Shown here piece by piece: positions 36,916 through 47,785 of a stretch of DNA of 64,000 bases. The notes under the pieces were generated by a model. That model had not been told where the DNA came from, did not search any database, and saw only the letters and a list, made by a program, of their open reading frames with translations. Positions within the stretch are counted from its first letter, which is position 1, and each line of letters opens with the position of its first letter. A program made the translations under genes and the position numbers. The stretch lies in the NCBI RefSeq assembly GCF_027625475.1, contig NZ_CP115174.1, positions 1,612,001 to 1,676,000 on the forward strand, given 5' to 3'. The DNA is from Sphingomonas abietis (GTDB taxonomy: Bacteria; Pseudomonadota; Alphaproteobacteria; Sphingomonadales; Sphingomonadaceae).

Positions 36916-38234
36916 TCAGATGATCCCCTGCCGCTTGAGGCCGAGATAGGCCTCGACGAGCGCAGTGCCGGCGGCGTCGTGGCGGGCCTCGACGATATGG
37001 ACGCCCATGCGCTTCAACCGGGCCGCGACGATCGCCCGATCGCGGAGCAGGGCCTGAGCGGCGACGGCGCGGGTGACGTCCTCGAGCGTTTCCGGCTCGG
37101 CGGCGGCGAGGCCTTCCAGTTCCTCGTCGCGGTAGATCAGGAACATCAGCAGGTGGCGCTGGAGCAGCGGCGCGCAGGCGCGGACCATCAGTTCCGCGCT
37201 GGTCGGATCGGTGAACTCTGTGAACAGGACGATCAGCGTGCGGCGATCGAGCGTCTGCGCGAGCCGGGTGAGGCCGAGCGTATGGTTCGCCTCGCGTGTA
37301 CCATAGTCGATCCCGGCGGCGAGGCGTTGCAGGCGCGGAAAGCTGGCGATGCCGGCCGAGATCGCGCCGGCCGCGATCGGCTGCTCGGCATAGGCGAACA
37401 GGCCGACGCGATCGTCCAGCTTCAGCGCGACATAGGCGGCCAGCAAGGCGGCCGAGACGGCGCGATCGAGGCGCGGCACCCCGCCCAGCGGCTCGGCCAT
37501 GGCGCGGCCGGCGTCGATCGCGAGCATGATCTGGTTGTTGCGCTCGATCTGCCAGTCCTTGGCGAGCAGGGTGGCGTGGCGGGCGGACTGCTTCCAGTCG
37601 ATCGAGCGCCGGTCCATGCCGGTCGACCACGGCACCAGCGACTGGAATTCGCTGCCGGTGCCGACCTGTCGCCGCGCGGTTTCGCCGGTCTGCGCCTGCT
37701 GGATGAGCAACTGGCTCTGCTCGCGCACCGGGCGAAGATCGGCGGTGATCAGCACGCGATCGTCGCGCAGTTCGCGGCGCTGCTTCCAGATCAGCCCGAG
37801 CGGCCCCTTCCAGCGCAGCCATACCGCAGAAAGGCGGCCGATGCCCCGTCGCGCGGCCTCGAAGTCGATCGTTTGGACGGTCTGTCCGGCGGCGAAATCC
37901 GCGCGGACGGAGTCGATCGGAACAAGGCGATCGTTGGCGTCCACGGAGGACTGCACCCGGCTGCGCGCGGTGATGCCGAGCGTGAGCGCCACGCGACTGC
38001 CGACTGGCGCCGTGCCCGGCAGGCGTAAATCGCTCGCAACCTGGTGGCCGCCCGGTGCCATGGCGGTGTCCAGCACGAGCAACAGCAGCACGAACAGCAT
38101 CCAGCCGAAGCCGATCGTCCACAGCCCCGGCCAGACGACGCCGATCATCAGTGACGCCGGCGCACCGGCCGCCATCAGCAGCACCGCGCGCGCGGTCGGG
38201 TACAGGCCGCCGCCGGATCGGGCCGGGCGCCATC

Positions 38235-38238
<4 letters not shown>
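36916..38238 (-). CDS. DUF58-domain protein of the MoxR system
   Basis: 440 residues. Two N-terminal membrane helices (about 12-55) precede an extracytoplasmic beta domain and the DUF58 region with VPWSTGMDRRSIDWKQSARHATLLAK, then a VWA-like segment (IMLAIDAGRAM) with a partly preserved MIDAS. DUF58 proteins work with MoxR ATPases, probably as scaffold or client. The start overlaps the moxR-like stop by 4 nt. Confidence 0.88.
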
Positions 38239-39187
<949 letters not shown>

Positions 39188-39191
<4 letters not shown>

Positions 39192-40411
39192 CGCGTGCGG
39201 TTCCTTCTCCAGCGATACAGCGCGCGCGCCGCACCGAGCAATTGGTCACGATCCTCGGCCGCCTCGGCGCGCCAGGCGAGCGTCGCATAAGGCGGATCGC
39301 CGGCATTGCGGCCGGCACGATCGAGATAATGGTCCAGAGCCTCTCCCGAGAGGCGGGCCGGCGCATGGGTCGCCTGCGCGGTGAGATCGCGGGTGAGCGC
39401 GGCATAGGCGGCGCCGACGCGATGCTCCCTGCGCGCGGCGCGGAACAGCATCGCCGCATTGTCCACCAGCGTGCGCTTGCCCATCGCGATGGCACGGCCG
39501 GCGGCGATCGGCGCGCCGAAGCGGACGGCACCGTGCAGCCCGGCGAGCAGCGCCGCCAGCACGATGCAGAGCGTCACCGGCAGGAAGGGCGGCTGGAAGA
39601 TCAACCGGAGCGGGCTCTTGTCCGCCTGCTTGGCGAAGCCGTTCATGGTCAGGTCGAAGGCGATCTCGTTGGTGGTGGAGAGATCGTCGATCACCTGCCA
39701 GCCCTGCCGTGCGGTCCACGGATCGGCGAGGCCCTGGTTGTTGAGCAGGTCAGGATCGGCCAGGACGTAAACGGGTCGCCCGATCAGCTTGCCCATCACC
39801 ACCCGTCCATCGCGATCGAGCAGCATCGGCGTGAAGCCCATGCCGACGAGCCGCTGCTGTTCCCGCTGCCCGCCGATCGCGGCGCGGGCGAGGCGCGGGA
39901 TGGCGGCCGGTTGCGGCGGGATCACTGTCTTGCGGAACGGCGTCTGGTCGACCGCCAGCTTGGGGGCGATCTTGTCGAGCGCGGCAATCGCGCCCTCCGG
40001 CCAGATGGTGTTGACCTTGAGGCTCCATTCGCGATTATCCGGCATCGGCCGGGTCAGCCACTTGGGCAGCACGATCAGCGTCGGATGACCGGCGCGCGCC
40101 GCCAGCAGCCTGGCGAGCTGCGCACCGTCGCTGTCATATTCGGGCGTCACGATCAGCAGCGCGGACGAACCGAGCAGATCGGTGTCGCGGACGATCAGCG
40201 AATGGCTGCCGATCGCATCGGTCAATTCCACCAGCCCGGCATAGCCGTTGCCGGAGGTCGAGAGGGCGTGGCCGCGCGCGTCGTGCCCGCCCTGGAATGG
40301 CGGGGCGAAGGCGATCAGCAGCAGGAAGCCGGCGAAGGCGATCACCGCGACGCCGACGATCAGCAGCACGGTGCGCGGGCGGAAGGGGGGCTGTTCGGCA
40401 GTCGCGCTCAT
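39188..40411 (-). CDS. DUF4350-domain membrane protein
   Basis: 407 residues from ATG 40411. One N-terminal helix (about 17-40), then a Rossmann-like extracytoplasmic domain (ALLIVTPEYDSDGAQLARLL) typical of DUF4350, a second helix (about 285-305, FLPVTLCIVLAALLAGLHG) and a cytoplasmic tail of about 100 residues. The family is found in MoxR/DUF58 operons, and its function is not established. The start overlaps the DUF4129 stop. Confidence 0.83.
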
Positions 40412-41046
40412 CGCCAGTTCCCGGCGAGCGCGAAGTCGGCATAGGCGTCGCGCGCCCGATACCACGCATCGGCGGTGGCACCGCGATCGGCGAACAGGCT
40501 GATTTCCACCACCTCGGCGATGGCGCCGAACGCGGGGCGGGCGGCGGCAGGAATCTCGGGCGTGGCGACGAGATCGCGGCTCGTCGTGTCGGCGCGGACG
40601 AGGCCGGGGCGCTTCCGGGTGATATCCTCCACCGATCGCAGCAGGATCAGCCGCGCGGCCTCGGCGTAGCGGCCGGCGGCAGCCAGTGCGTCGGCCTCGG
40701 CGAGCAACGCGCGCGCGGGCGCCGCATCGGGCTGCCATTCCGGTTCCGCGGTGGCGGTTTCGGCGGGCGAACCTCGCCACGGCCAGCGGATATCGATGAA
40801 CTGGCTGACGATCATGTACAGGATGAACAGCGCCAGCCCCGCCAGCACGACCCAGGTCAGCACCCGCAGCAACGGCCACGCATGACGGATCCAATAGGCG
40901 AGCACTTCCAGCCAGTGCGGGGTGCGCGGGCGCGGCGCGGGCGGCAGCGCGAACTGGATGCGGGAATCGGCGAGGACATGGGCATGGGCGTTCGCGAAGG
41001 CATGCCTGCCTGCGTTGGCTGCTCCGGAACCCCCAGACGATGGCAC
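40408..41046 (-). CDS. DUF4129-domain membrane protein
   Basis: 212 residues from GTG 41046, whose start is provisional. One membrane helix (about 60-84) is followed by the DUF4129 helical domain (ADALAAAGRYAEAARLILLRSVEDI ... WYRARDAYADF). It opens the six-gene minus-strand cassette. DUF4129 is widespread beside MoxR and transglutaminase genes. Confidence 0.78.
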   Translation of the reverse strand: MPSSGGSGAANAGRHAFANAHAHVLADSRIQFALPPAPRPRTPHWLEVLAYWIRHAWPLLRVLTWVVLAGLALFILYMIVSQFIDIRWPWRGSPAETATAEPEWQPDAAPARALLAEADALAAAGRYAEAARLILLRSVEDITRKRPGLVRADTTSRDLVATPEIPAAARPAFGAIAEVVEISLFADRGATADAWYRARDAYADFALAGNWR

Positions 41047-41189
41047 GCGCTACAAACCCCCAGCCTGCCCCCAGGCTGCGGCGAGACTATCCGTTTCGGC
41101 GTGGCGCGCAATCCCTGCCGGCATGCGCTGGACAGATCGTTTCGCCGGATGACAATATCGGGCAGGGGGACGACACGGGGAATCGGAAA

Positions 41190-42086
41190 ATGGGGACGGC
41201 ATTGATCACCGTGGTGATCTTGTTGGGGGGGCCGTTGGTCACGCTCGGGATCTGGCTGTGGCTCCGATCGCGCCGCGCGCCGGTGGCGCTGATCGAACCG
41301 CTCGATCTGGGCGAAGTGCTGGCGAAGGCCTTTTCGGTCTTCATGCCGGCCGGATGGCCGCTGATCCTGCTGGCTGCCGTGCTGATCGGCTTGCCGCAGG
41401 GCGCTTATTATCTTCTCGTCCAGCCGATCGTGCTCGAGCGCACCCAGGCCTTCGCTACCACGGCCGGCCACACGCCGAATCCGCTCGCGGCATTTCAGGC
41501 GATGATGTCCGCGCCGGTGCTCACCGGCATATTGGCCGAATTTCTGTTGGCCTCCGCATTTTACGTCGCGGCCTTCCTGTTCCTCGTTCGCCGCTTCGAG
41601 GGCAGGCCGATCACGATCGGCGCGGCACTCGCCGCGACACCCGCCCGCCTGCTGCCGGCATTCGGCGTCGCTCTGCTCGGCTATATCGGCGTGCTGCTCG
41701 GCATGGTCGTCTTCATCCTGCCCGGCATCATCCTCATCCTGAGCTGGTGCGTGGTCGTCCCGGTTCTGGTCTGCGAGGATGCCGGATGGCTGGCCAGCTT
41801 CAGCCGCAGCCGCTGGCTGACGATCGGTTCGCGCGGGCGGATATTGGCGCTGCTCCTGCTCGTCGTCGTGACGATGATCCTGCTCATGCTCCCGACCGGC
41901 GCCTTGACTGGCGTCCTGGCCGGGCACGCGACGCAGGCGTCGCCGCTGTTCCCCGCGATCTGGCATGTCGTGTTCGGCATCGTCATGGCATTCTTCCAGG
42001 CGGCCTTGCTGTCGGCCCTCTACGTCGAATTGCGACGGATCAAGGACGGCACCTCGGCGCCGAGCCTGGCCGAAGTGTTCGCCTGA
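41190..42086 (+). CDS. Multi-pass membrane protein, GDPD-membrane-domain/YciC-like
   Basis: 298 residues from ATG 41190, with GGGGA 8 nt upstream. A first helix (about 4-24) and RSRRAPVALIEPLDLGEVLAKAF precede five to six further hydrophobic segments, including VVFILPGIILILSWCVVVPVLVCE, a pattern seen in YciC-like proteins and the membrane domain of some glycerophosphodiester phosphodiesterases. No catalytic domain is attached. It is divergent from the MoxR cassette. Confidence 0.65.
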   Translation: MGTALITVVILLGGPLVTLGIWLWLRSRRAPVALIEPLDLGEVLAKAFSVFMPAGWPLILLAAVLIGLPQGAYYLLVQPIVLERTQAFATTAGHTPNPLAAFQAMMSAPVLTGILAEFLLASAFYVAAFLFLVRRFEGRPITIGAALAATPARLLPAFGVALLGYIGVLLGMVVFILPGIILILSWCVVVPVLVCEDAGWLASFSRSRWLTIGSRGRILALLLLVVVTMILLMLPTGALTGVLAGHATQASPLFPAIWHVVFGIVMAFFQAALLSALYVELRRIKDGTSAPSLAEVFA

Positions 42087-42139
42087 CGCGTATTTCAGGC
42101 GCGACGCAGGCCGGACACCTAGCGGGTGCAACCTGATCG

Positions 42140-42161
42140 ACGGGCCGGTTGACAGGCCCGT
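42140..42161 (+). other. Hairpin just before the His-rich small gene
   Basis: ACGGGCC, 8-nt loop, GGCCCGT, extended by ATC/GAT. It ends 4 nt before the GGAG of the next small gene and 53 nt after the preceding stop. No T-run follows, so termination and mRNA protection/regulation are both possible. Confidence 0.4.
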
Positions 42162-42176
42162 TGATGGAGAATGCCG

Positions 42177-42317
42177 ATGAAGACCCTTCATATCGCGATG
42201 GCGTGCAGCCTGATCGCCTCCTTCGGTCTTGCGACCGCAGGCCACGCCCGGCCGCCGCATCATCGCATCTGCAAGGTGACGTGGGCCCATCACCACAAGG
42301 TTCGCCGCTGCCGTTAG
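42177..42317 (+). CDS. Very small secreted His/Arg-rich protein
   Basis: 46 residues from ATG 42177, with GGAG 7 nt upstream. The signal peptide is plausible (KTLHIAMACSLIASFGLATAGHA). The mature 22-residue part contains six His and two Cys (RPPHHRICKV, WAHHHKVRRCR). Short histidine-rich exported proteins of this form are common in sphingomonads. A metal-binding or structural role is possible but not shown. It lies between a membrane protein gene and the sigma-factor locus. Confidence 0.6.
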   Translation: MKTLHIAMACSLIASFGLATAGHARPPHHRICKVTWAHHHKVRRCR

Positions 42318-42437
42318 GCTGAGATCGCGTCGCCGTCGCCCTCGGGCCGGCGGCGAAATACGCACCGCGCGACCTTGCCGTCGAGCCTGGCTCTGCGCGC
42401 GTCATCTGCCGGTCCTGGCGTGGAGAAACCCGTCTCC

Positions 42438-42463
42438 GTAACCGAGCGGACATCCCGAGCGAA
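42438..42463 (+). promoter_or_regulatory. SigF/NrsF-type ECF promoter ahead of the sigma gene
   Basis: GTAACC (42438-42443), exactly 16 nt, CGAA (42460-42463). This is the motif I recall for the Caulobacter ECF sigma factor SigF, which pairs with NrsF. It lies 78 nt before the sigma-factor start, suggesting autoregulation. Confidence 0.6.
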
Positions 42464-42541
42464 CCCTGGGGCATGGCGGCCGCACTTCCTTTCCGTTACC
42501 CCTTGCGGGAACCCGAGGCGATCGGCCGGGCGGGAGAAGCG

Positions 42542-43081
42542 ATGCGCGTGGATGATGCCGATGAATGGGGAGCGTTGATGGCCGCTGCGCAGGGCGGCCA
42601 TGGCGGTGCCTATCGCCGTCTGCTCGGCGAATTGCGGGAGTGGCTGGTGCGCTATTTCGCCCGTCGTCTTCCGCAGGGATCGGTGGACGACGCGGTGCAG
42701 GATACGCTGATCGCGATCCACGAGAAGCGCCACACCTATGATCCGGCGCGGCCGTTCCGGCCGTGGCTCGCAGCGGTCGCGCGCTATAAGTGGATCGACC
42801 GGCTTCGTGCGATGGGGCGCGAGCGTACCGAGGAATTGCCCGAAGCGATCGGCGTGGCGAGCCATGAGGCGGCGGTGACCAGCGCGGTGGTGCTGGGCGG
42901 GCTGCTCGATCGACTGAAGCCGGCGCAGGCGGAGGCGATCAGGCTGGTCAAGTTGCAGGGTTTCAGCGTGGAGGAGGCATCGGCACGCACCGGGCAATCC
43001 GCCTCGCTGATCAAGGTCAATATCCATCGCGGGCTGGGGCGGCTCGCCGATGTCATCCGGAGCGCGCCCGATGCCGAGTGA
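42542..43081 (+). CDS. ECF sigma factor paired with NrsF-like anti-sigma (SigF-type)
   Basis: 179 residues from ATG 42542, with GGGAGA 5 nt upstream; a longer frame from 42473 lacks a ribosome site. Region 2 has YRRLLGELREWLVRYFARRL and VDDAVQDTLIAIHEKRHTYDP; region 4 has LDRLKPAQAEAIRLVKLQGFSVEEASARTGQS with the helix-turn-helix. The HTYDP-x-RPF-x-PWL signature and the following DUF1109 gene place it in the SigF/NrsF group, which responds to heavy metals or oxidants. The anti-sigma gene overlaps its end by 11 nt. Confidence 0.9.
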   Translation: MRVDDADEWGALMAAAQGGHGGAYRRLLGELREWLVRYFARRLPQGSVDDAVQDTLIAIHEKRHTYDPARPFRPWLAAVARYKWIDRLRAMGRERTEELPEAIGVASHEAAVTSAVVLGGLLDRLKPAQAEAIRLVKLQGFSVEEASARTGQSASLIKVNIHRGLGRLADVIRSAPDAE

Positions 43082-43712
43082 GCGCCTGATCGAAGATCTT
43101 GCAGCCGGATTGGTGCCGGTGCGCCGTCGCACCGCGTCGCGGGACGCTATGCTGCTCGCCCTGCTCGGCGCGGTCGAATTGGGGCTGTTCCTGCTGATGG
43201 GCGCCGGGCGCCACGATATCATGCTGGCGATGCTGCTGCCGTCCTTCTGGTGGAAGCTCGTCAGTCTGGCGCTGCTCGCGCTGCTGGGCGCCGCGACGGC
43301 CTTGCGGTCCTTCGATCCCGCCGCTTCGCCGCGCCGCGGGTTGCGCTGGATCGGCTGCCTAGCCGGGCTGGCCCTGCTGATCGGTTGGGCGATCGATGCC
43401 GGGCATGGCGGTGGCGGAGACTTGGCCAGGCGCCTGGATTGGCGGCATGGCGTCTATTGCATGTTCGCGATGGCGGTGCTGTCCATCCCTATGCTGATCG
43501 GGCTCGGCCTGCTCATGCGACGGGGCGCGCCGACCGATCGGGCGGGAAGTGCGCTGGCGGTCGGGCTGGCGGGGGCGGCGTGGGGGGCGTTCGTCTTCGT
43601 TTTCCAGTGCCCGCACGACGATCCCTTCTACATTGCGATCTGGTTCGGGCTTGGTTGTGGGCTGGTGGCGCTGGCCGGACGGTTGCTGGTTTCGCTGGTG
43701 ACGCGCTGGTAG
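43071..43712 (+). CDS. NrsF-like (DUF1109) membrane anti-sigma factor
   Basis: 213 residues from ATG 43071. A cytoplasmic N-terminus (LIEDLAAGLVPVRRRT) is followed by six hydrophobic segments. Cysteines lie in or next to membrane segments (IGCLAG, YCMFAM, FQCPHDDPF, GLGCG); in Caulobacter NrsF, membrane-associated cysteines are needed to sense metals, so these are candidates. It should hold the adjacent sigma factor inactive at the inner membrane until stress. Confidence 0.88.
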   Translation: MPSERLIEDLAAGLVPVRRRTASRDAMLLALLGAVELGLFLLMGAGRHDIMLAMLLPSFWWKLVSLALLALLGAATALRSFDPAASPRRGLRWIGCLAGLALLIGWAIDAGHGGGGDLARRLDWRHGVYCMFAMAVLSIPMLIGLGLLMRRGAPTDRAGSALAVGLAGAAWGAFVFVFQCPHDDPFYIAIWFGLGCGLVALAGRLLVSLVTRW

Positions 43713-43761
43713 GCTGTGGCGGGCTTATCCGGGGGCGGGGGCGGGGACGCCGGGACTAAAC

Positions 43762-44226
43762 CTAATTGGCGACGTCGCTGAACAGGCCGTCCAGTTGTTG
43801 CCGGGCTTGCGGGGTATAGCCCTTATCGTCTCCGACGCGGGGCAGTTGATCGGCGATATGCTGCCGGCGCGCGGCGGCGAGCATGTCGAGCTGGTGGACG
43901 CTCTGCGCATATTGCCGCCCATCCGCCGGTTGCAGACCGAGCGGCGAACTCCAGCGTTCGAGCTCCGGGAAGCGGCTGCGGAAATCGAGTTCGTTCCGGA
44001 GCCGCTGAACCTCTTGCCGCTTGGCAAGTATCTGGACGTCGATCGCATGGCTCTGGCTGCCCCAGGCAGCGATACGCAGCGACAGCAGATAGCCGGCGAT
44101 GCCACCGCACGAAATCACCGCGATCGCGATTACGGCGGCCACCACCGCGAGCCCCTGCCCGATCGGGGGAATGCGCGATCGTGCGCGTTCAGGGAAGGAC
44201 CATGCCATCGTCTCAGTCTGGTACAT
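43762..44226 (-). CDS. Single-pass membrane protein with periplasmic coiled coil
   Basis: 154 residues from ATG 44226. One helix (about 24-46, VVAAVIAIAVISCGGIAGYLL) is followed by a charged region predicted to coil (ILAKRQEVQRLRNELDFRSRF). No family is recognised. The ribosome site AGGAA and the start codon are embedded in a perfect 7-bp palindrome (44225-44240). It is convergent with the anti-sigma gene. Confidence 0.6.
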   Translation of the reverse strand: MYQTETMAWSFPERARSRIPPIGQGLAVVAAVIAIAVISCGGIAGYLLSLRIAAWGSQSHAIDVQILAKRQEVQRLRNELDFRSRFPELERWSSPLGLQPADGRQYAQSVHQLDMLAAARRQHIADQLPRVGDDKGYTPQARQQLDGLFSDVAN

Positions 44227-44240
44227 CGTTCCTGAACGAT
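44225..44240 (-). promoter_or_regulatory. Palindrome covering the ribosome site and start codon
   Basis: ATCGTTC-2 nt-GAACGAT. In the mRNA of the 154-residue gene the ATG and part of the AGGAA lie in the stem, so the element could block initiation or bind a dimeric regulator. Confidence 0.35.
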
Positions 44241-44431
44241 CGATGAGTTGCAAGGCGCTAAGCGCCGGGCGCCGGGCGCCGGGCGGGGGGGCTCCATCAC
44301 CGGCCATGCGGATCGATCGCGTGGAGCGGCACCGCCCGGCCGTGCCTCGATCTCGATCGCGCCGATGGGAAAAGGGATTTCCTCCCTTTTCATGTTGCGC
44401 CTGCGCCGATCTTGGCCTCTGACTGGTAACC

Positions 44432-47400
44432 ATGCTCAAGGCCGCGCTGCACCACCACACCGCCTATCGCTACAACCGCCCCATCCGACTGGGGCCGCAG
44501 ACGATCAGGCTGAGGCCGGCGCCGCACAGTCGCACCAAGATCCCGAACTATTCGCTGAAGATCGAGCCAGCCAACCACTTCATCAACTGGCAGCAGGATC
44601 CGCACGGCAACTGGCTGGCCCGCGTCGTCTTCCCCGATCCGGTCGACCGCTTCGTGATCGACGTCGATCTGCTGGCCGACCTGGACGTGATCAACCCGTT
44701 CGACTTCTTCGTGGAGCCTTATGCGGAGAATTACCCCTTCGCCTATGACGATGCTCTCAAGACGGATCTTTCGGCCTATTTCGACGTCGAGCCGCAGGGA
44801 CCGCAGTTCGAGGCGCTGGTCGCCCACCACGCCGCCCACCAGGGCCGGACGATCGATTTCCTGGTCGACATCAATGCCGGGCTGCAGCGGCGGATCGGCT
44901 ATGTCATCCGCATGGAATCGGGCGTCCAGGCGCCCGAGGAGACGCTCGATATCGGCAGCGGGTCGTGCCGGGACAGCGCGTGGCTGCTGGTCCAGCTGCT
45001 CCGCCGGCTGGGCTTCGCCGCGCGCTTCGTGTCAGGCTATTCGATCCAGCTGGTCGCCGACGTCGAGCCGGTCGATGGCCCCAAGGGGGTGACGCAGGAC
45101 GTCGTCGATCTCCATGCCTGGGCCGAGGCCTATATCCCCGGCGCCGGCTGGATCGCGCTCGATGCGACATCCGGCATGTTCGCGGGCGAGGGGCATATCC
45201 CGCTCTGCGCGACCCCGCATTACCGGTCGGCCGCGCCGATCTCGGGCATGGCCGAGCCGGCCGAGGTCGATTTCGGGTTCGAGATGCGGGTCGATCGCAT
45301 CGCCGAGGCGGTGCGCATCACCAAGCCCTTCACCGATAGCCGCTGGGAAGCGGTGCTGGCGCTCGGGCAGCAGGTCGATGCCGATCTGGTGGCGCAGGAC
45401 GTCCGCCTCACCACCGGCGGCGAGCCGACCTTCGTCGCCGCCGACGGGGGGCAAGCGGACGAATGGAATGGCGGCGCGGTCGGCCCGACCAAGCAGGGCT
45501 ATGCCGACAGACTGGTCCGCTCGCTCCGGGAACGCTTCGCGCCGGGCGGGATGCTCCATCACGGGCAGGGCAAATGGTATCCCGGCGAAAGCCTGCCGCG
45601 CTGGGCCTATGCGATCTACTGGCGCGAGGACGGCGTGCCGGTGTGGCGCGATGCCTCGTTGATCGCCCGCGAGGATGGCGAGGGCAAGCCACCGGCGACC
45701 GCGGAGATGGCCGAGGCGCTGCTCAAGGCGATCGCGGCGGGGCTCGGCGTCGATGACGATTTCGTCGCGCCGGCCTATGAGGATGAGGAGACGTGGCGGC
45801 AGAAGGAGGCAGAGCTTCCGATCAACGCGACGCCCGACGATCCCAAGATCGACGATCCCGAGGCACGGAAGCGGATGGTGACGGCCTTTGCGCGCGGGCT
45901 CGACAATCCGGTCGGCTATGTGCTGCCCGTCCAGCGCTGGCAGACCAGGCAGGCCGGATCATGGATGAGCGAGCGCTGGCGGGTGCGGCGCGAGAAGCTG
46001 TATGTCGTCCCCGGCGACAGCTCGCTCGGCTACCGCCTGCCGCTCGGCACGCTGCCCTATGTGCCGCCCGCCGCCTTCCCCTACATCCACCCGCGCGACA
46101 CCAGCGAGGCGCGCGAGGCGCTGGCCGATTTCGATATCCAGCAGGTCGGCCATGCCGACGCCGATCCGCGCGAGCAGCGCGTGGCGAGCCGGGGCGAGGC
46201 GTCGGCGGCGTCGCCGCAGCAGGAACGCGTCGAACAGAAGATCATCGACGGCGCCGTCCGCACCGCGGTGACGGTCGAGCCCAAGCATCACTATCTCTCG
46301 GTGTTCCTGCCACCGGTGCGCGCGCTGGAGGATTATCTCGAGCTGATCGCGCAGATCGAGGCCGCCGCCGCTGCCATTCGCGTCGAAGTGCGGATCGAAG
46401 GCTATCCGCCACCGCCCGATCCCCGCCTCAAGGTGCTCAAGGTGACGCCCGATCCCGGCGTGGTCGAGGTCAATGTCCAGCCGGTCTCGACCTGGGGCGA
46501 CACCGTCGAGCTGACCGAGGAACTATACGAGATCGCCCGCAGCCACGGGATGACCGCCGACAAGTTCATGGTCGATGGTCGCGCGGTCGGCACCGGCGGC
46601 GGCAACCATCTCGTGCTGGGCGGGCCGTCGCTCAACGACAGTCCGTTCATCCGCCGGCCGGACCTGCTCAAGAGCTTCGTGCTCTACTGGCAGCGGCATC
46701 CGTCGCTGAGCTACCTGTTCTCGGGCATGTTCATCGGGCCGACGAGCCAGGCGCCGCGCATCGACGAGGCCCGTCACGATGGTCTCTACGAGCTGGAGAT
46801 CGCGCTGGCGCAGGTGCCGGCGCCGGGATCGGGGACGGGATCGGGCGAGACACCGCCGGCGTGGCTGGTCGATCGCCTGTTCCGCAACCTGCTGGTCGAC
46901 GTGACCGGCAACACCCACCGCACCGAGATCTGCATCGATAAGATGTTCTCGCCCGATGGCCCGACCGGACGCCTCGGGCTGGTCGAGTTCCGCGGCTTCG
47001 AGATGCCGCCGGCGGCGCGGATGAGCCTGGCCCAGCAGCTCCTGCTGCGCGCGCTCACCGCCTGGTTCTGGCGCGAGCCGCAGCAGGGCGGCCTGGTGCG
47101 CTGGGGCACGCAGCTGCACGATCGCTTCATGCTGCCGCATTTCGTGTGGGCCGATTTCATGGATGTGCTGGGCGATCTGCGCGGCGCCGGCTATGCGTTC
47201 GATCCCGACTGGTTCGAGGCGCAGCGCCAGTTCCGCTTCCCGATCCATGGCGAGATCGATGCCGGCGGCGTCGCGCTGGAGATCAGCCATGCGCTCGAGC
47301 CCTGGAACGTGCTCGGCGAGACCGGCGCAATCGGCGGCACCGTGCGCTATGTCGACAGCTCGACCGAGCGCCTCCAGGTGCGGGCGCGCGGCCTCGTCGC

Positions 47401-47785
47401 GGGGCGGCATATCGTGGTCTGCAACGGGCGGCGGGTGCCGATGATGCCGACCGGCGTGCCGGGCGAGGGCGTCGGGGGCGTCCGCTACAAGGCGTGGGCG
47501 CCGGCCGACTGCCTGCATCCACGCCTGCCGGTGAATGCGCCGCTGACCTTCGACATATTCGACCAATGGAGCGGCCGCTCGCTCGGCGGCTGCGTGTATC
47601 ATGTGGCGCATCCGGGCGGCCGCAACTATGACGACGTGCCGATCAACGCCTATGAGGCGGAGGCCCGGCGCAAGGCGCGTTTCCAGGATCATGGCCACAC
47701 GCCGGGGCCGATGGCGACGCCGCCGGCCGAGACTGCGGGGGAATTTCCGATGACGCTCGATCTGCGACGACCGTCCGCCCTGTGA
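44432..47785 (+). CDS. Transglutaminase / DUF2126 putative amidoligase fusion
   Basis: 1117 residues. The N-terminal transglutaminase-associated domain (about 1-130) and transglutaminase core carry a full triad: Cys179 in [10 protein letters not shown], His228 in DLHAWAEAY, Asp244 in ALDATSG. From about residue 320 ([12 protein letters not shown]) to the end is DUF2126, classed as a putative amidoligase of the glutamine-synthetase/GCS2 superfamily; conserved stretches include [39 protein letters not shown] and [12 protein letters not shown]. It may join or cleave amide bonds on peptides. No signal peptide, so cytoplasmic. The next gene starts inside its stop (GTGA). Confidence 0.92.
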   Translation: MLKAALHHHTAYRYNRPIRLGPQTIRLRPAPHSRTKIPNYSLKIEPANHFINWQQDPHGNWLARVVFPDPVDRFVIDVDLLADLDVINPFDFFVEPYAENYPFAYDDALKTDLSAYFDVEPQGPQFEALVAHHAAHQGRTIDFLVDINAGLQRRIGYVIRMESGVQAPEETLDIGSGSCRDSAWLLVQLLRRLGFAARFVSGYSIQLVADVEPVDGPKGVTQDVVDLHAWAEAYIPGAGWIALDATSGMFAGEGHIPLCATPHYRSAAPISGMAEPAEVDFGFEMRVDRIAEAVRITKPFTDSRWEAVLALGQQVDADLVAQDVRLTTGGEPTFVAADGGQADEWNGGAVGPTKQGYADRLVRSLRERFAPGGMLHHGQGKWYPGESLPRWAYAIYWREDGVPVWRDASLIAREDGEGKPPATAEMAEALLKAIAAGLGVDDDFVAPAYEDEETWRQKEAELPINATPDDPKIDDPEARKRMVTAFARGLDNPVGYVLPVQRWQTRQAGSWMSERWRVRREKLYVVPGDSSLGYRLPLGTLPYVPPAAFPYIHPRDTSEAREALADFDIQQVGHADADPREQRVASRGEASAASPQQERVEQKIIDGAVRTAVTVEPKHHYLSVFLPPVRALEDYLELIAQIEAAAAAIRVEVRIEGYPPPPDPRLKVLKVTPDPGVVEVNVQPVSTWGDTVELTEELYEIARSHGMTADKFMVDGRAVGTGGGNHLVLGGPSLNDSPFIRRPDLLKSFVLYWQRHPSLSYLFSGMFIGPTSQAPRIDEARHDGLYELEIALAQVPAPGSGTGSGETPPAWLVDRLFRNLLVDVTGNTHRTEICIDKMFSPDGPTGRLGLVEFRGFEMPPAARMSLAQQLLLRALTAWFWREPQQGGLVRWGTQLHDRFMLPHFVWADFMDVLGDLRGAGYAFDPDWFEAQRQFRFPIHGEIDAGGVALEISHALEPWNVLGETGAIGGTVRYVDSSTERLQVRARGLVAGRHIVVCNGRRVPMMPTGVPGEGVGGVRYKAWAPADCLHPRLPVNAPLTFDIFDQWSGRSLGGCVYHVAHPGGRNYDDVPINAYEAEARRKARFQDHGHTPGPMATPPAETAGEFPMTLDLRRPSAL

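Noticed and set aside
42473..42541. Longer N-terminus for the NrsF-linked sigma factor (ATG 42473)
   Set aside because: No ribosome site, and the start would fall only about 10 nt after the -10 element; ATG 42542 has GGGAGA at good spacing.
44262..44282. Three tandem GCGCCGG units
   Set aside because: Short GC-rich slippage in an intergenic stretch; no sign of function or phase effect on a gene.
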